From NCBI GenBank assembly GCA_021234155.1, contig JAJEKV010000054.1, positions 5,441,962 through 5,505,961 of the forward strand: DNA of 64,000 bases, given 5' to 3'. This DNA is from Isoetes taiwanensis. Taxonomy: Eukaryota; Streptophyta; Lycopodiopsida; Isoetales; Isoetaceae. Positions 1-11,265 of this stretch are shown piece by piece (position 1 is the first letter of the stretch; each line of letters opens with the position of its first letter). The notes beneath the pieces were generated by a model, which worked only from the letters and a program-made list of their open reading frames with translations, ran no database searches and was not told the DNA's origin. The translations under genes were made by a program, and so were the position numbers.

Positions 1-167
1 TTAAAATGGAAGAGAGATCTTACATTTTGGAATAAGGGAGATACAATTAGAGTTGAGGATTTTGTCCAGGTGCCTCTGTCTTTTAAAATCCCAGAAAGCA
101 TCATACACATCTGCACCCAATCCCAGTGCTCCTGAAAAAATTCCATCGGAATGCCATCAAGACCCGG
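1..167 (-). pseudogene. L1-type LINE reverse transcriptase fragment, left part
   Basis: On the minus strand this reads as plant L1 reverse transcriptase. Near 167 it continues the CPGLDGIP motif with a block ending FFQE, followed in another frame by DAFWDFKRQRHLDKIL and ISLIPK. It is the downstream half of the RT exon whose upstream half is at 11266-11560. The gypsy element at 168-11265 separates them. If the gypsy element and one CCCGG copy are removed, the LINE reads through in frame. At least one frameshift and a stop near position 5 show it is dead. The rest of the LINE lies outside the window to the left. Confidence 0.8.
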
Positions 168-750
168 TGTTAGTCCTGTGCCTCCTGGTACAGGACTATT
201 CATGCATACGACGGACCAAGTCAAGCTCAAGGATCCCGAGGCGTGCACGGGTCCGGGCGTCCAAGGCCCAGCCAGAAGACCAAGCCATGCGAGACCACGC
301 GGATCAAAAGCCCGTCCGTCAACAACAAGAGGGCTTCGGACAAGACAAGTGACGGCCCTTCACCACCCGCGTCAGCGTCAGCGTGATTCTAGGCACTTCA
401 AGAGGCACCGCCAACATTCCTGCAAATCAGGCCTCCTTCCAGGAGTCGGCACCGAGATCAGTCAGAGTGTCTATATTGGGCCAAAGGCCATTGTACTATA
501 TATATGAGTAGAGCTAGCACATGAGTTTTTAGATGAGTTTTGAGTCTTGTCTCTCTTCAGTCTTCTCTCGATTGCGAGAGCTCATGTATGTTCATCATTG
601 ATATCAAGGAAGCTTATCATTTTCCTCTCATTGTTCTCTTTTGTTCTGTTTTCTTCCTCTTGTTCTTTTCTTGCAAATCCCGCGTGACATAGTCCCCCGG
701 ATTCTCCTGTTAGATCCAAGGGTCCTCACAGAGGGCCCAGACCCCAAACA
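168..750 (+). repeat. Left LTR of gypsy element 1
   Basis: 583 bp, starting TGTTAGTCCTG and ending CCCAAACA. It matches 10664-11265. The first 69 bp are identical and roughly 390-736 differs by one obvious C/T change. The block at about 237-387 is strongly diverged, with many small indels. The right copy also has about 21 extra bases just before the shared 3' end. Confidence 0.93.
496..505 (+). promoter_or_regulatory. TATA box in left LTR
   Basis: CTATATATAT lies in the conserved half of the LTR, where an LTR core promoter is expected. The identical box in the right LTR is at 10989-10998. The transcription start would be about 30 bp downstream; this is inferred, not shown. Confidence 0.6.
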
Positions 751-751
751 C

Positions 752-767
752 TGTCACCGCTGCCGGG
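752..767 (+). other. Primer-binding site, tRNA-Asp-like
   Basis: TGTCACCGCTGCCGGG begins one base after the left LTR. It resembles TGGCGCCGTTGCCGGG, the tRNA-Asp primer site I recall for Tat/Athila gypsy elements, with three mismatches. At least one fits decay of a CpG site. Confidence 0.6.
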
Positions 768-854
768 TCTGATTCGATTTTCCTTTCTTACGCGCCGCCA
801 TGTGCCGTCCTAAAACTTCACGCCGTAAGAACTTCTTTCCCAGCGGCGTCTCGC

Positions 855-2562
855 TTGGGCGCCATCGCCGAAGGGAAGCTGTTTCGTGACATGTATGGAT
901 ACGCTTATGACATTGAGGGAGGCCACATTCTGCCTAGGGCTCGGCCGGGCCACCCACCCCTCGTGTCATGTCTCGTCCAAATTCTCGCCTCAAAGCGTGC
1001 AAAGCGTTGCTCACAGCCTCAGTCTCCTCATCACTATCAGGAGCCCTATCCGGCTCAACCTGCACAACCTTACTTTCATACCCCAGAACATGCCTTCATC
1101 CATCAGTCTTCTGGCCATACGCCTCTGCCTTCACAACCATCATCTCCTACGGGTGGACAGGGATATCCACATGTCTCTTTTGCTCCTCCCCAGGAATTTC
1201 CCTTCCCTACATTTCCCACCACTCTTCCTGTTTACAACCTTACCGACCTCAAAACCAATGATCAGGCACCTCCAGTACCTCCACCTCAGCAACCCCTTCA
1301 TCAGGGTCTTTCAGGCACCATGCCACCGCCAACTCCACCTCAATATCCTCACTATCATGTTCCTGTCCAGCCCAGCACTTTTACCTCTACCTTTCAGACC
1401 CTTAAGCTGACTTATCCTACCTTTGGCAACATTTAAAGGCAAACCCTTAGACCAAAGTGCTCAGGCCCACATGGAAGAATTTGAGGCTCGCTGTCACGAA
1501 TGGTCATGCGCAACCTCAACTGAAATTCCACATCTTTCCCACCACCTGCGTGGCTCCTCATCAATGGCTCATGTCCAACAAAAGCCACTTTGGAAACAAG
1601 ATTGGTCGAAATGAGAACCGCTTTTCTTTCTCACTATGGGACCACGGATGATGATCGACTTCATCTCAAGCAACTCAATGACCTTCAACAAGAGCCCACT
1701 TGAGTCCCCGCAGGGGATTTTTGCAGATCGACTTCACATTCTCGCTTAGCAAACTCAAGGAGTACCCCACTACGTGAGCCGGATCTTGGTTTGGTTTCTC
1801 CAAGGACTTCCTCCGGCCTATCCGACTCATGATCAATACTCATACCAAGACCTTGGAGCGGGGCTATCGATCTTGTCAATCACTCGACCAATGTTTCCTC
1901 CCGTGGTATGCGGGCTCTTCAGGAGCTCCCTTTCATTCCACCCGTCATGGTTCCCTGGGATCATTGTTCAACCTCAACACGCCAATCCCGCAGCTTGGTC
2001 GGATCTGGTGCCATATCTGCAAATATCAAGGCCACTTGGCGAATGAGTGCAACTCCACCAATGGCCCGCCTCATTGTAAAAGATGCAACATGTGCAATCA
2101 TGCCACGGAAGAGTGCACTCGCACCCATCCTACACCTTTCCGCAACAAGATGGTTTATCAAGTGCAAACCACACCTCAGCACCAATCGCAATATCAGCAG
2201 CCACCACTGCAGGCGCAACCCAATCAACTCTATCGCCATCAGAGCAACAACGGGGACCCAACACACGTCCTCCTTTTGATCCTTCGAAAGCTCAGTGTTA
2301 TCACTGTCACGAATGGGGTCATACCACCACGGCGTGTCCTCAACTTCCACAAGTTCAGGTGCAGCTTCCTGGCACAAATCAGACCACATCGGTCCGCCTC
2401 ACGGCCTACCAACTCTGGATTGCTAATGGCAAACAAGACCCGCATCCCGTTTCCCGGGAAGCCACCTCGCTAGCGCCTCAAGAATCACGCTATCAACCAG
2501 CTCCCCGCCAATCAACCTCGGATGGATCAACAAGCACGGGAAGAAATTTTTCGTGCTCTTAA
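855..2562 (+). pseudogene. gag of gypsy element 1, frameshifted
   Basis: The structural polyprotein region. It starts with a Pro/Gln/His-rich stretch at about 1010-1430. A capsid-like start, LPTFKGKPLDQSAQAHMEEF, follows at about 1420-1480. There are two CCHC zinc knuckles: CHICKYQGHLANEC at about 2010-2050 and CYHCHEWGHTTTAC at about 2297-2338. The two knuckles and the capsid part fall in different frames, so several frameshifts are present and no single protein is made. The start codon cannot be fixed. Confidence 0.75.
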
Positions 2563-3099
2563 TCCTCCGGTCCAGCCATCAAATTGGGTTGGTTTGGTTT
2601 CGCACCGGATGCCACGCCCTTACCCATTATTCCTAATGGTACGCGAACCCGCCTTTCTTTGTCGACACCATACCTCATGAAGAAGAAAAAAAGGTTCACT
2701 TTGCACCGACTTGAGAAACTCATGCCGCATGTCATGCCTAAAGTTAAGCCAAAGCATTTCGAACCTCATGCAGCCTGGCCAAGGCCGCGACGTTGGCTAA
2801 TGTTCATGCCACTACCGAGCTCAACAAAGACAAGAAGCCCCTTCCACGTCTCAACCTCCACGCCTCGGACATATCCAAATATAGCTGCCGAGGTTGACCT
2901 ACTCAAAGAAGTTGCCGCTTCATTACCACGCACTCCAAAGACCGTGGATCCAGCAGATCCTTTTTCTCATGTACCTACGGAACTCCAAGAGGAACTAGCA
3001 AAATCAAAATTCCTTTAAGTTTGGCCACAATTTTGAAACTCTGTCTCCGCTCTCAAGGACCAGGTTACCACTCCCGAATCGTTTTGGTTGGGGCTTTTG

Positions 3100-3620
3100 C
3101 TACCTCTACTCCCCGCGGTACATGCCACGGTGGGCAATCATGTTCAAATTGACGGAGGTAGCGGTCAATCTCATCACGGATAAACTCCGCAAAACAAATG
3201 GGCATCAAACAACTCTATCGTGCCCCATATGACATCAAATTGGCTAATGGCCATATCACGCGCGACCTCAAGGCGCCACGCCTCTTCTTCACATCAACAT
3301 TGGTGATCTCCGATTCCCCTTGGAATTTGGTGTTTGGAAGGCCGGAGAAGATCCGGTGATTATGAAATGTTGGTCGGCAGACCTTTCTCCGCCAGCCAAG
3401 AGTATCCATTCTTGGGCCACGGATCGCTTAGTCATCACAGATGGTCACCTCAATGCCACCATGGACTTGGAAACAGTAAAATCATTTCCACGACAATGCT
3501 GAACCCCTCTCTCCGACACCGATTCTCGAGGGCGCCCAAAATATCTATCAAGTTCGGGCTCCACCGCGAGTCCGCCTCATCATCCTACCTAATATCTTTG
3601 ATCCTTGGGGAGAAATGACC
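3100..3620 (+). pseudogene. Retroelement protease remnant, gypsy element 1
   Basis: The aspartic protease region. The catalytic motif appears as QIDGGSG at about 3149-3170, where D-[ST]-G is usual; some plant elements carry DGG. A frameshift follows at once and restores NLITDKLRK in another frame, then QLYRAPYDIKLANG further on. The domain is recognisable but not functional. Confidence 0.55.
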
Positions 3621-3726
3621 CTTGATCGGAGACCCAGCCGTGGTCGCTTTGCTTGACCCTTACCGGCTCCTTGCAATCAATTCAATGGGTTGATCACTTT
3701 TCGATGAGGAATCTCCCCGCAGCTCT

Positions 3727-4830
3727 GTGAGATGTCGATTTGTCATGAAGCAACCTCTGCTTGATGAAACTCAGCAACCTCTCTTTTTCACCACGCAGAG
3801 TGCCACGCATCCTGTTATGCTTCAACCTCCTGCACACATTGTCCAGGACACAGAAGTGATACCCCATATTCAGACTCCTGAAGTCGAGATCGTGGACGTA
3901 GGCAACAATCAGCCTGTCCGCCTTGCTGCCAATCTTCCAACCCCCTATCGTAACAGGGCCGTCACGCTTTTCAAAAAGTTCAAACACATTTTCGCCTGGA
4001 GCTACAGAGATCTTCGGGGAATCAACAAAGCCTTGGGGGAACTCACCATTCCTACCAAATCAGATGCACGTCCAGTATAGCAACGACAGTACCGGCTCAA
4101 CCCCAATTACCGCGGATCGCGCCAAGGCGGAAATTGACAAACTCCTTTGCTGCGCAGTTTGATCTATGAGGTCAAACATTCTGCATGGGTGAGCCCCATC
4201 GTCATTGCACTCAAACACAATGGTAAGATCCGTGTTTGCGTGGACTACCAAAAACTCAATCAGGCCACGGAGCGTGATCATTTTCCACTTCCCTTCACGC
4301 ACTGTTTCGGAAGAGGTTTGGACATGAGATGTACTCCTTCATGGATGGTTTTTCGGCTACAATCGATCTCAATCAAAGAATCTGATCAACTCAAGACTAC
4401 TTTCACCACCGGTGGGGCACTTTTGCCTACAAGGTGGTTCCTTTTGGCTTATCAAACTCTTCATCCCACGTTTCAACGATCATGCTCTCGGTTTTTTTCA
4501 TGATTTTATGAAGGAAAATCCCTTCTTACAAATTTTTCAAGATGACTTCTCCGCCTCTGGTTCCATGGCTGACCATTTGGATAAATTGGAACTCGTCTTT
4601 CAGAAATGTGATGAGTCAGGCATTAGTCTCAATCCGAGAAATGCACCTTTGTGTCACCTCGGGTGTTCTGTTAGGACACGCGTTGTCAAGAAAGGTGTAT
4701 CACCACGCATCCCGCAAAAAATCAGTTTGTGTGCTCAAAGCTCAAGCACCGGCCAATATCAAGGAGACACGCTCTTTCCCGGTAAGGTCAATTATTACTC
4801 CACCTTCATTCCGGACTAGCAGCCATTGCA
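3727..4830 (+). pseudogene. Reverse transcriptase remnant, gypsy element 1
   Basis: The RT of the pol polyprotein. Upstream of the fingers is VTLFKKFKHIFAWSYRDLRG at about 3960-4020, typical of gypsy pol. The fingers follow as SPIVIALKHNGKIRVCVDYQ at about 4193-4252. The catalytic aspartates are in FQDDF (GATGAC at 4541-4546), where (Y/F)xDD is expected. At least three frame changes and a stop at 4078-4080 break the reading frame. Confidence 0.85.
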
Positions 4831-4869
4831 GATCCCATTCATCAACTCACGGGTGATGAATCCACCGGC

Positions 4870-5420
4870 TTGGAATTCCTGTGCGGATCTTCGCTTTCCA
4901 ACAGTTGAAGCTTTTGCTTACTCAGGCCCCGGTTCTTGTTCCTCCTCAATGGGACAAGCCCTTTCATGTTCATGTCGATGTCTCGGCGTTTGCTATTGGA
5001 GCTGTTCTTTCTCAAGAATATGATGCGCATTAATCGACAAACCAAAACCGTCACGCCAAATTTAAAACTCAATTCTGGCTGAGCGCCTAACTATTCTCGC
5101 CACGCAGCGTGAAGCTTTGGGTCTCATTTTTGTGTCCAACGCCTGGCCACTACCTTTGGGCAGTCAGATCAAATTCTTTGTTGACCACCAAGCACTCCTT
5201 TATTTGATCAACAAATCCACGCCCACGGGCCGCATTGCTCGTTGGGTCCTTCTTCTCCAAGAATTTGCCCCTTTTGAAATTGTTCACAAGGCCGGCAAAT
5301 CTCATGTTGTCCCGGATTATCTTTCACGATCCACGGATGATCCCTCCATCGAGAGTCTCGGACGCCTTTCCCTGACGCCAACTCTTTTTAGTCACGGCAA
5401 CACCACATTGGTTCCATGAC
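4870..5420 (+). pseudogene. RNase H remnant, gypsy element 1
   Basis: The RNase H domain after RT. FFVDHQALLYLINK at about 5178-5219 and HKAGKSHVVPDYLSR at about 5284-5330 are the second half of a Ty3/gypsy RNase H and its end. The first half, around 4950-5100, is frameshifted (VDVSAFAIGAVLSQE then a stop). It belongs to the same broken pol gene. Confidence 0.75.
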
Positions 5421-5469
5421 TTTCAGCAGTACCTCCTCACAGGCGCTCTTCCACCAGAGGACATGACGC

Positions 5470-6590
5470 TCTCTCATGCCAAACGACAATCCCGTCGTCA
5501 TCAATTTCTCCGCGACGTCCGTGACTACACCATGGTTGCAGGACATCTTTACAAAAAGGGTAAGGATACCATCCTTCGACTGCGTGTTCTACCTCATGAA
5601 GTTCCGTGATATTGTCCGAGAAGCTCATCAAGGGCTAGGTGGTGGTCATTTTCGTGGTGACACCCGCGACGCAAAATCCTTCTAGCCGGGTATTTTTGGC
5701 CCACGCTCTTCAAAGACGCCACGCCCACGCCAAGACGCGTGTGATGCTTGCCGGTGTGGGGCGCCCACGCCCGTGACGCTCTTCCCTTGACGCCGGTCGC
5801 CACGCCACTTCCCTTCAGCAAATGGGGAATGGATTTTGTGGGACCCATCGATCCTCCTGCGCGGCACACCCGTGCCCGCTACATTCTGGTTCTCACTGAC
5901 TACGCTACTAAATGGGCGGAAGCTTGCGACTTCCGCATAACACTGCGACAAGCATGCCAAGGTCCTCTATCAACAAATTATCACGCGATTTGGCTGCCCC
6001 ACGGAGCTGGTCAGTGATCGTGGTGTCCATTTTATCAATCATACCATCAAGGAGCTGACGGATTATCTCCTGATACATCATCACAAGAGCACACCTTACT
6101 ATCCTCAAGGCAATGGTTTGGCAGAAAGCACCAACAAAACTCTGGTCACAATTCTCAAGAAAATTTGTGACGCTTCTCGCACTGACTGGCAAAACAAGCT
6201 TCCTACTGTTCTTTGGGCTTACAATACTTGTTTCAAAATAGCTACAGGTCACACTCCCTTCAAATTGGTTTATGGTCAAGAAGCTCTCATGCCGTTTGAA
6301 TACATCCTTCCAACACTGCTTTTTTCAAGCACGCCCATAATCCGCCTCGGCCGTGACTCAAAGAAAGGGTCTATCAATTGGAACAGTTGGATGAACTTCG
6401 AAGGGATGCTTATATTCGTGTTCTTCATGGACAACGGTTGCAAAAATCTCTACATGACAAACGTCTGAAGACAAAAACATTCAAAGAAGGAGATTTGGTT
6501 CTTCTTTATGATTCTCGGTACAAAAATTTTCCGGGTAAGCTTAAGTTTCGATGGCTTGGCCCTTATCAAATTGTTCAATAGGTTCAACCC
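5470..6590 (+). pseudogene. Integrase remnant, gypsy element 1
   Basis: The integrase core. FSKWGMDFVGPID at about 5816-5855 carries the first Asp, SDRGVHF at about 6012-6034 the second, and GNGLAEST at about 6112-6135 the catalytic Glu. The C-terminal part ends KLKFRWLGPYQIV at about 6538-6576, a GPY-type motif. Frame changes near 5700-6010 and 6330-6380 inactivate it. No chromodomain follows. Confidence 0.85.
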
Positions 6591-6739
6591 GGCGCTTTTT
6601 CAAATTGGCCGAGTTAGATGGAACTCCATTACCTACACTGGTTAATGGCTTTCGCCTCAAAACATTTCATACCACAGCAAGTGAAAATCAACAAACAGAT
6701 ACAGTTCAAGACGCAAACACAACAGATAGTGACTAAAAC

Positions 6740-7674
6740 GGCGGCATATTATATTATAGGTGGAAATTTTTACAAAATGTGGGCACAGCCCAGCTATTTC
6801 CGCTATGGGCACTGCCCTATATATAAAAACGGGCTCAGAGCCCTATCTACTAAAAACCTAAGAAGAAAAAACCTCTACTCCGGGTTCGGAGCAGAGGTGA
6901 TGCGGAGGAGGTGGTAGAGGTTCTGCTCAGGGTCCCAGCGAAGGTGCAGAACCACCTCCATCCCGTTGGTCTTAGGATCGGGATGTTCAGCCATCCCGGC
7001 ACACCAGCCATCCATTCTCAGGCCACGATTGTGGCAGCGCCAGAGGTCCAGACAATCCATCTTGCAGGTAATCCCACTCGGCGGTTAGTGGGCATAGTGC
7101 GCTTCGTTCAAACCCAAAGAAGCCATCTATGCCGCGCCATCGGATGTCTTCGCTTCACTCCCAGTTCGTCTTATATAGCCAACCGAGGAACTCCTTGTCG
7201 ACGTGGACCAATAAAAAACTCGCCAACGTGTTTGCAATGCAAGGCTGTTTCTAAACTGAGAATCTTTTCTCCCGCCGCATATCTCGCCATGGTACCCTCT
7301 GACACATTCGTTTTAATGATATCCCACTTCGAAGTTACTGACATTAAATGCCATTGCTTCTTTTCATACCCGTCAAACATTAATATGTGTCCTTTGGCCA
7401 CCTGTCACATCCGATCATTCTCTCACGTCTCATCTCCACCGTTCATTGCTTCTCCCTTTGTTGTTTGGGGACTTAGCCAAAATTTTTGCCTCTCCATCGC
7501 CTCCTTGGCATCTTTCGACATCTGGCACCATCCATGGTCGCTGTTTCGCCCTCATCATACCCCTTCGCCTCCATTTGCGCGCCCTAAACCTTTTCGACCC
7601 TCTGCGCCTTCGTCCTCCGTTCTTTGCCTTCGTCCTCCGCCTTTGAATCACTGTTCTTTTCCGCAAATCTTTGC
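6740..7674 (+). other. Spacer between integrase and 3' ORF, gypsy element 1
   Basis: About 0.9 kb without a recognised domain. It holds a TATA-like CTATATATAAAA at about 6814-6825 and a near-perfect hairpin at 6872-6897 (CCTCT.CTCCG / CGGAG.AGAGG around GGTT). A pyrimidine-rich stretch at 7430-7670 leads to an ATG at 7676. The layout would suit a leader or internal promoter for the downstream ORF, which is inference. Confidence 0.4.
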
Positions 7675-7831
7675 CATGGCTGCACCAAAATTTTCTACAC
7701 TTCAAGCTACTGCTCCCAGGGAACCGGCTCTTTTCGAGTCTGTATCTTTCTTGACGCCCACTTTCCGTGAAGCCCTTGTTGGCCCGAATCGTGAAGTCAT
7801 GAGAACGCCTTAAACTTTACGACTTGGCCAA

Positions 7832-9163
7832 ATGGAACTTCCGACTCCAAATCCTGACCAGTTGAAGCAGTTCATCGCTAACATCGTCAACAGCCCGCAT
7901 GGATACACCACAGTGGTCGATGGCACCACCATTTCGCTGACTCAACACCTGATTTCAGAGGTATTCCATATTCCTTTGCAAACCCCTTGTTTATCTTGGT
8001 CTGCCATACAGGATCTAGATGTCACTGAGTTTGGTGCACCTCCTTATCACGCCAATGTGCATCGCCTGACAAATATAGACAAACCCCATGAAACTTTTGT
8101 TAAGTTTTCAGGCTTAAAGTTCCTTGGGTATTCTATCAAGAACACCCATATCAATAAGCCTTTCTATAATATTGTGCTCACTGCTACGCACTCCAACCAC
8201 CACATTGATTGGCCCCAATTGCTGTTCTACCGTCTTCTCCAAGAAGTGGACCGTCTTCGGGCTGCCACTTCTATTTCTGAAGTTTCTGTGGGAGGCCACC
8301 TTCAAGCCATTATCCGTCATTACTTTCCTCCCACACCTCCTCCTTCTCATGATTCCACTCAGCGGTCCCTTCCTCAGACTCACCAAGTCGGCACTTCACG
8401 CCCTTCTTCCTCTGGTCATGTCAAAATTCCGCACTCCCATGTCACTGTCTCCTCCTCCGCTACAGAATCCAAGCATTCCAGTTCACACCATGTCTCACAA
8501 ACATCGCAAACCAGGCAACAGCAGGCTCCACCACCACAGCACCCTCGTCAGCTGTTGTATCAGTATCAGCAGGATGCTCAAGCTGCTGTTCTAAAGTTAC
8601 AAGAATCCCAAGAAGCTCTTATGAATGGGGTTCACACGGCCCTGACGGCCTCAGATGCGGTTCACCGTGACCTTCAAGCTGCAACTGCACAAGTTCAAAC
8701 TTTGGAAGCCCAACTTCAAGAAAAGCACGGGGCTCTCTTACAGGCCCGCATAGATCTCAAAAGTGCACAGGATCAGACCAGCCTACTTGCAGATCAACAG
8801 GCTCAGCTTCAATCCGAAATTCAGGACTTATTGGAGCAAAACAAGTCCAAAGACACCCTCCTGGGTGACAAGGAGAAAGATATTGCTAAGCTCGACGCCT
8901 TGTACTCCGAGCTTTGTGACAATTACAGCACTCAAGTTCAACACCTTACAGAGCGTGACGCTCAAATTGCCTCTTTGACGGCTCAGCTCTCCACGCAGAC
9001 TTCTCAGCTCACATCCCTCCAAGATCAGCTTACGGAGGTTCAGAAACAGAAACTTCTTGATGACGCGGAGATTGCCGTGCTTCGACTCAATGCTCCTGGG
9101 CAATCCGCCTCCACAAAGTTAACACTTCTCGAACGGGTCCGTGACTACCACCCTTCTCGTTAG
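7832..9163 (+). CDS. Extra 3' ORF of gypsy element 1, N-terminal and coiled-coil part
   Basis: A 443-codon open frame between integrase and the 3' LTR, where some Tat and Athila elements carry an additional or env-like gene. Residues 1-165 look globular (start MELPTPNPDQLKQFIANIV). Residues 165-240 are rich in Ser, Pro, His and Gln. Residues 240-430 are Gln/Leu-rich with heptad-like spacing, for example LEAQLQEKHGALLQARIDL, and should form a long coiled coil. I see no signal peptide or transmembrane segment, so it does not look like an envelope protein. The frame stays open while gag-pol is wrecked. Translation may start upstream at 7676 in another frame. Function unknown. Confidence 0.55.
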   Translation: MELPTPNPDQLKQFIANIVNSPHGYTTVVDGTTISLTQHLISEVFHIPLQTPCLSWSAIQDLDVTEFGAPPYHANVHRLTNIDKPHETFVKFSGLKFLGYSIKNTHINKPFYNIVLTATHSNHHIDWPQLLFYRLLQEVDRLRAATSISEVSVGGHLQAIIRHYFPPTPPPSHDSTQRSLPQTHQVGTSRPSSSGHVKIPHSHVTVSSSATESKHSSSHHVSQTSQTRQQQAPPPQHPRQLLYQYQQDAQAAVLKLQESQEALMNGVHTALTASDAVHRDLQAATAQVQTLEAQLQEKHGALLQARIDLKSAQDQTSLLADQQAQLQSEIQDLLEQNKSKDTLLGDKEKDIAKLDALYSELCDNYSTQVQHLTERDAQIASLTAQLSTQTSQLTSLQDQLTEVQKQKLLDDAEIAVLRLNAPGQSASTKLTLLERVRDYHPSR

Positions 9164-10663
9164 AAAAGGACCACAGGATCCGTGACCTCGAACAACAGCT
9201 ACAGCACGCTATTCAGTCTGCTGATGAGGCTCAGACCAAACTGGACGGCTATATCACCATCGTTAGCAACCTGCCTGTTGATTTCCCAGTTCCTTCCTGC
9301 TATCTGGATTATGTGGTTGCCCGCCGCCACCTCTTTCTTCTGAAGTGGCATGGGGCTGATGGTCCCGTGGATATTCCATCGCTGCGACCGCAGATTTTTT
9401 CTGATTTGGCCGTAACTCTCTATTGAAGACAAAGGTGTCTGGCTGTGGCCCTTTTAGTCTTTGATCTCATTCATCGCTAAGATCCGGATTTCATCACCTT
9501 GAGTTGTTCAGCCCATGGCTTACATTTTTCATGATTTCTATCCGAGTGATACGTGAGAGATTTCGGGATGGGCCACCACGGAACTATCGTGGTGACCCCA
9601 CCCTTCAATGGTTGCTTGGGGATAACAACCCCTACCGGCTGATCATGCTTTCGGACACACGCTCTTCATCAAGAGTACATGCCCGAGCTTGCACATCATT
9701 TACCTCTCTGGCAAGCGGAAGTGCTGCAACAAATAAGGAAGTATCTGGGACATCCTGAGGATCTCCCCTATGCACAAATTTATATGCAACACCTCATGGG
9801 GTTACAATCAATTACGTGCTCTTCCGGATAGCAAGACAGTCCCCACAGCCGGGATAGCCCTCCTGCCAACTCTCAACTCTCTCCTCATGCGGGATCGTTG
9901 GTGTAAAGCTCTTGATTCGGCCCTTGTATGGGGAGCGAGTGACTCAAGAACCCATGCCCATGGGCATGGTTCCCTCTCCCTATGCTTCCCTGGGTGTTCC
10001 TCCATGCCTCAGGTTCCTGACTTCTGATTGGCGTCTCCCCTTTTGGACAAAGGTCATGGATGGCCATGCTGGATGGACTCCACCTCAGATCTCGACGGAT
10101 CTCCGGTGGGATCCCCGTTTTGTTCGCCGCTCCCATTGGGAGGAGGGTGCCACTCTTGATAACACCACGAATTGGATCTATATTGCTAATGAGCGTGGTT
10201 GGCAACGCCCTGCTGATGCGCTACATGGTCTTGACACCTTCTTGCAGAATGCCGCCACCTCACCAGATCCTTCAGTCCACCTTCAAGCAGGTTTTTGTGC
10301 TGCTCTAAAATGCATCTTGCTCAGCTCCTTAAATCGGCAGCGTCCCATTTTTTACTGCAATCCGAATGCCAGCGTCAGTGCCTTCGGCCTCCAGACCTGC
10401 CTGCTCATGGAATGTCAGTTTGTTTCTTCCGACGCCCATGCTGCCCTTGAAGACATGGTGCGATCTCGTTTTCTCATTGATGCAGATCCTGCCCTTGGCC
10501 TCAACACTCCTCCTGCTCTTCAAACACGCCAGGATCTCATTGGCCAGTACCATAATGGTGCCCGTCCTCATTCCCGTGAGGATCACTTTCAGACGGATGG
10601 CTTCCCGCCCTCAGAAACTCTTCCTCCTTTTCTTCACTCTGAGTGTCGTTTGGTGGGGGGGAG
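9164..10663 (+). pseudogene. Extra 3' ORF of gypsy element 1, C-terminal part, frameshifted
   Basis: Continuation of the 3' ORF after its stop at 9161-9163. Shifted frames first give RDLEQQLQHAIQSADEAQ (the end of the coiled coil) and VVARRHLFLLKWHGADG at about 9300-9360. From 9912 a long open frame runs into the LTR; about 250 of its codons lie in the internal region. That block reads as globular (TSDWRLPFWTKVMDGHAGW, TNWIYIANERGWQRPADAL). The ancestral product would be about 950-1000 residues: globular, coiled coil, globular. No family is recognised. Confidence 0.45.
10650..10663 (+). other. Polypurine tract, gypsy element 1
   Basis: A G-rich run ending GGGGGGGAG sits directly against TGTTAG of the right LTR. 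This is the expected plus-strand primer position. Confidence 0.75.
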
Positions 10664-11265
10664 TGTTAGTCCTGTGCCTCCTGGTACAGGACTATTCATG
10701 CATACGACGGACCAAGTCAAGCTCAAGGATCCACAGACAGGCACGGGTCAGTCGTCCAAGGCTTAGCAGAAGACCAAGCCCATGAGACCACGCTTGATCC
10801 AAAAGCCCTGCGTCCCGTCAACAAGAGGCCCGCTCGAGACAAGTGGCGGCCCGTCCCACCGCCGTCGGCGTCAGCGTGATTCTAGGCACTTCAAGAGGCA
10901 CCGCCAATATTCCTGCAAATCAGGCCTCCTTCCAGGAGTCGGCACCGAGATCAGTCAGAGTGTCTATATTGGGCCAAAGGCCATTGTACTATATATATGA
11001 GTAGAGCTAGCACATGAGTTTTTAGATGAGTTTTGAGTCTTGTCTCTCTTCAGTCTTCTCTCGATTGCGAGAGCTCATGTATGTTCATCATTGATATCAA
11101 GGAAGCTTATCATTTTCCTCTCATTGTTCTCTTTTGTTCTGTTTTCTTCCTCTTGTTCTTTTCTTGCAAATCCCGCGTGACATAGTCCCCCGGATTCTCC
11201 TGTTAGATCCAAGGGTCCTCACAGAGGGCTGTCTTGCAGGCGTTCCCGAACCCAGACCCCAAACA
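10664..11265 (+). repeat. Right LTR of gypsy element 1
   Basis: 602 bp, followed by the target duplication CCCGG at 11266-11270. It carries a second TATA box (10989-10998). The 21-base insertion relative to the left copy begins at about 11230, just before the shared end CCCAGACCCCAAACA. Confidence 0.93.

Larger units (their letters stand above)
168..11265 (+). mobile_element. Ty3/gypsy LTR retrotransposon with extra 3' ORF
   Basis: A complete 11.1-kb element. The LTRs at 168-750 and 10664-11265 start TGTTAG and end AAACA. The 5-bp target duplication CCCGG is present at 163-167 and 11266-11270. A primer-binding site follows the left LTR and a polypurine run precedes the right LTR. Order inside is gag, protease, RT, RNase H, integrase, then a long extra coding region between integrase and the 3' LTR. 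RT before integrase is gypsy order. A tRNA-Asp-like primer site plus a 3' ORF suggests the Tat/Athila side of the family (inference). gag-pol is broken by many stops and frameshifts, so the copy cannot move on its own. Confidence 0.93.

Noticed and set aside
7430-7705. Arg-rich minus-strand ORF in gypsy element 1
   Set aside because: Shadow of a pyrimidine-rich stretch on the plus strand, with no motif.
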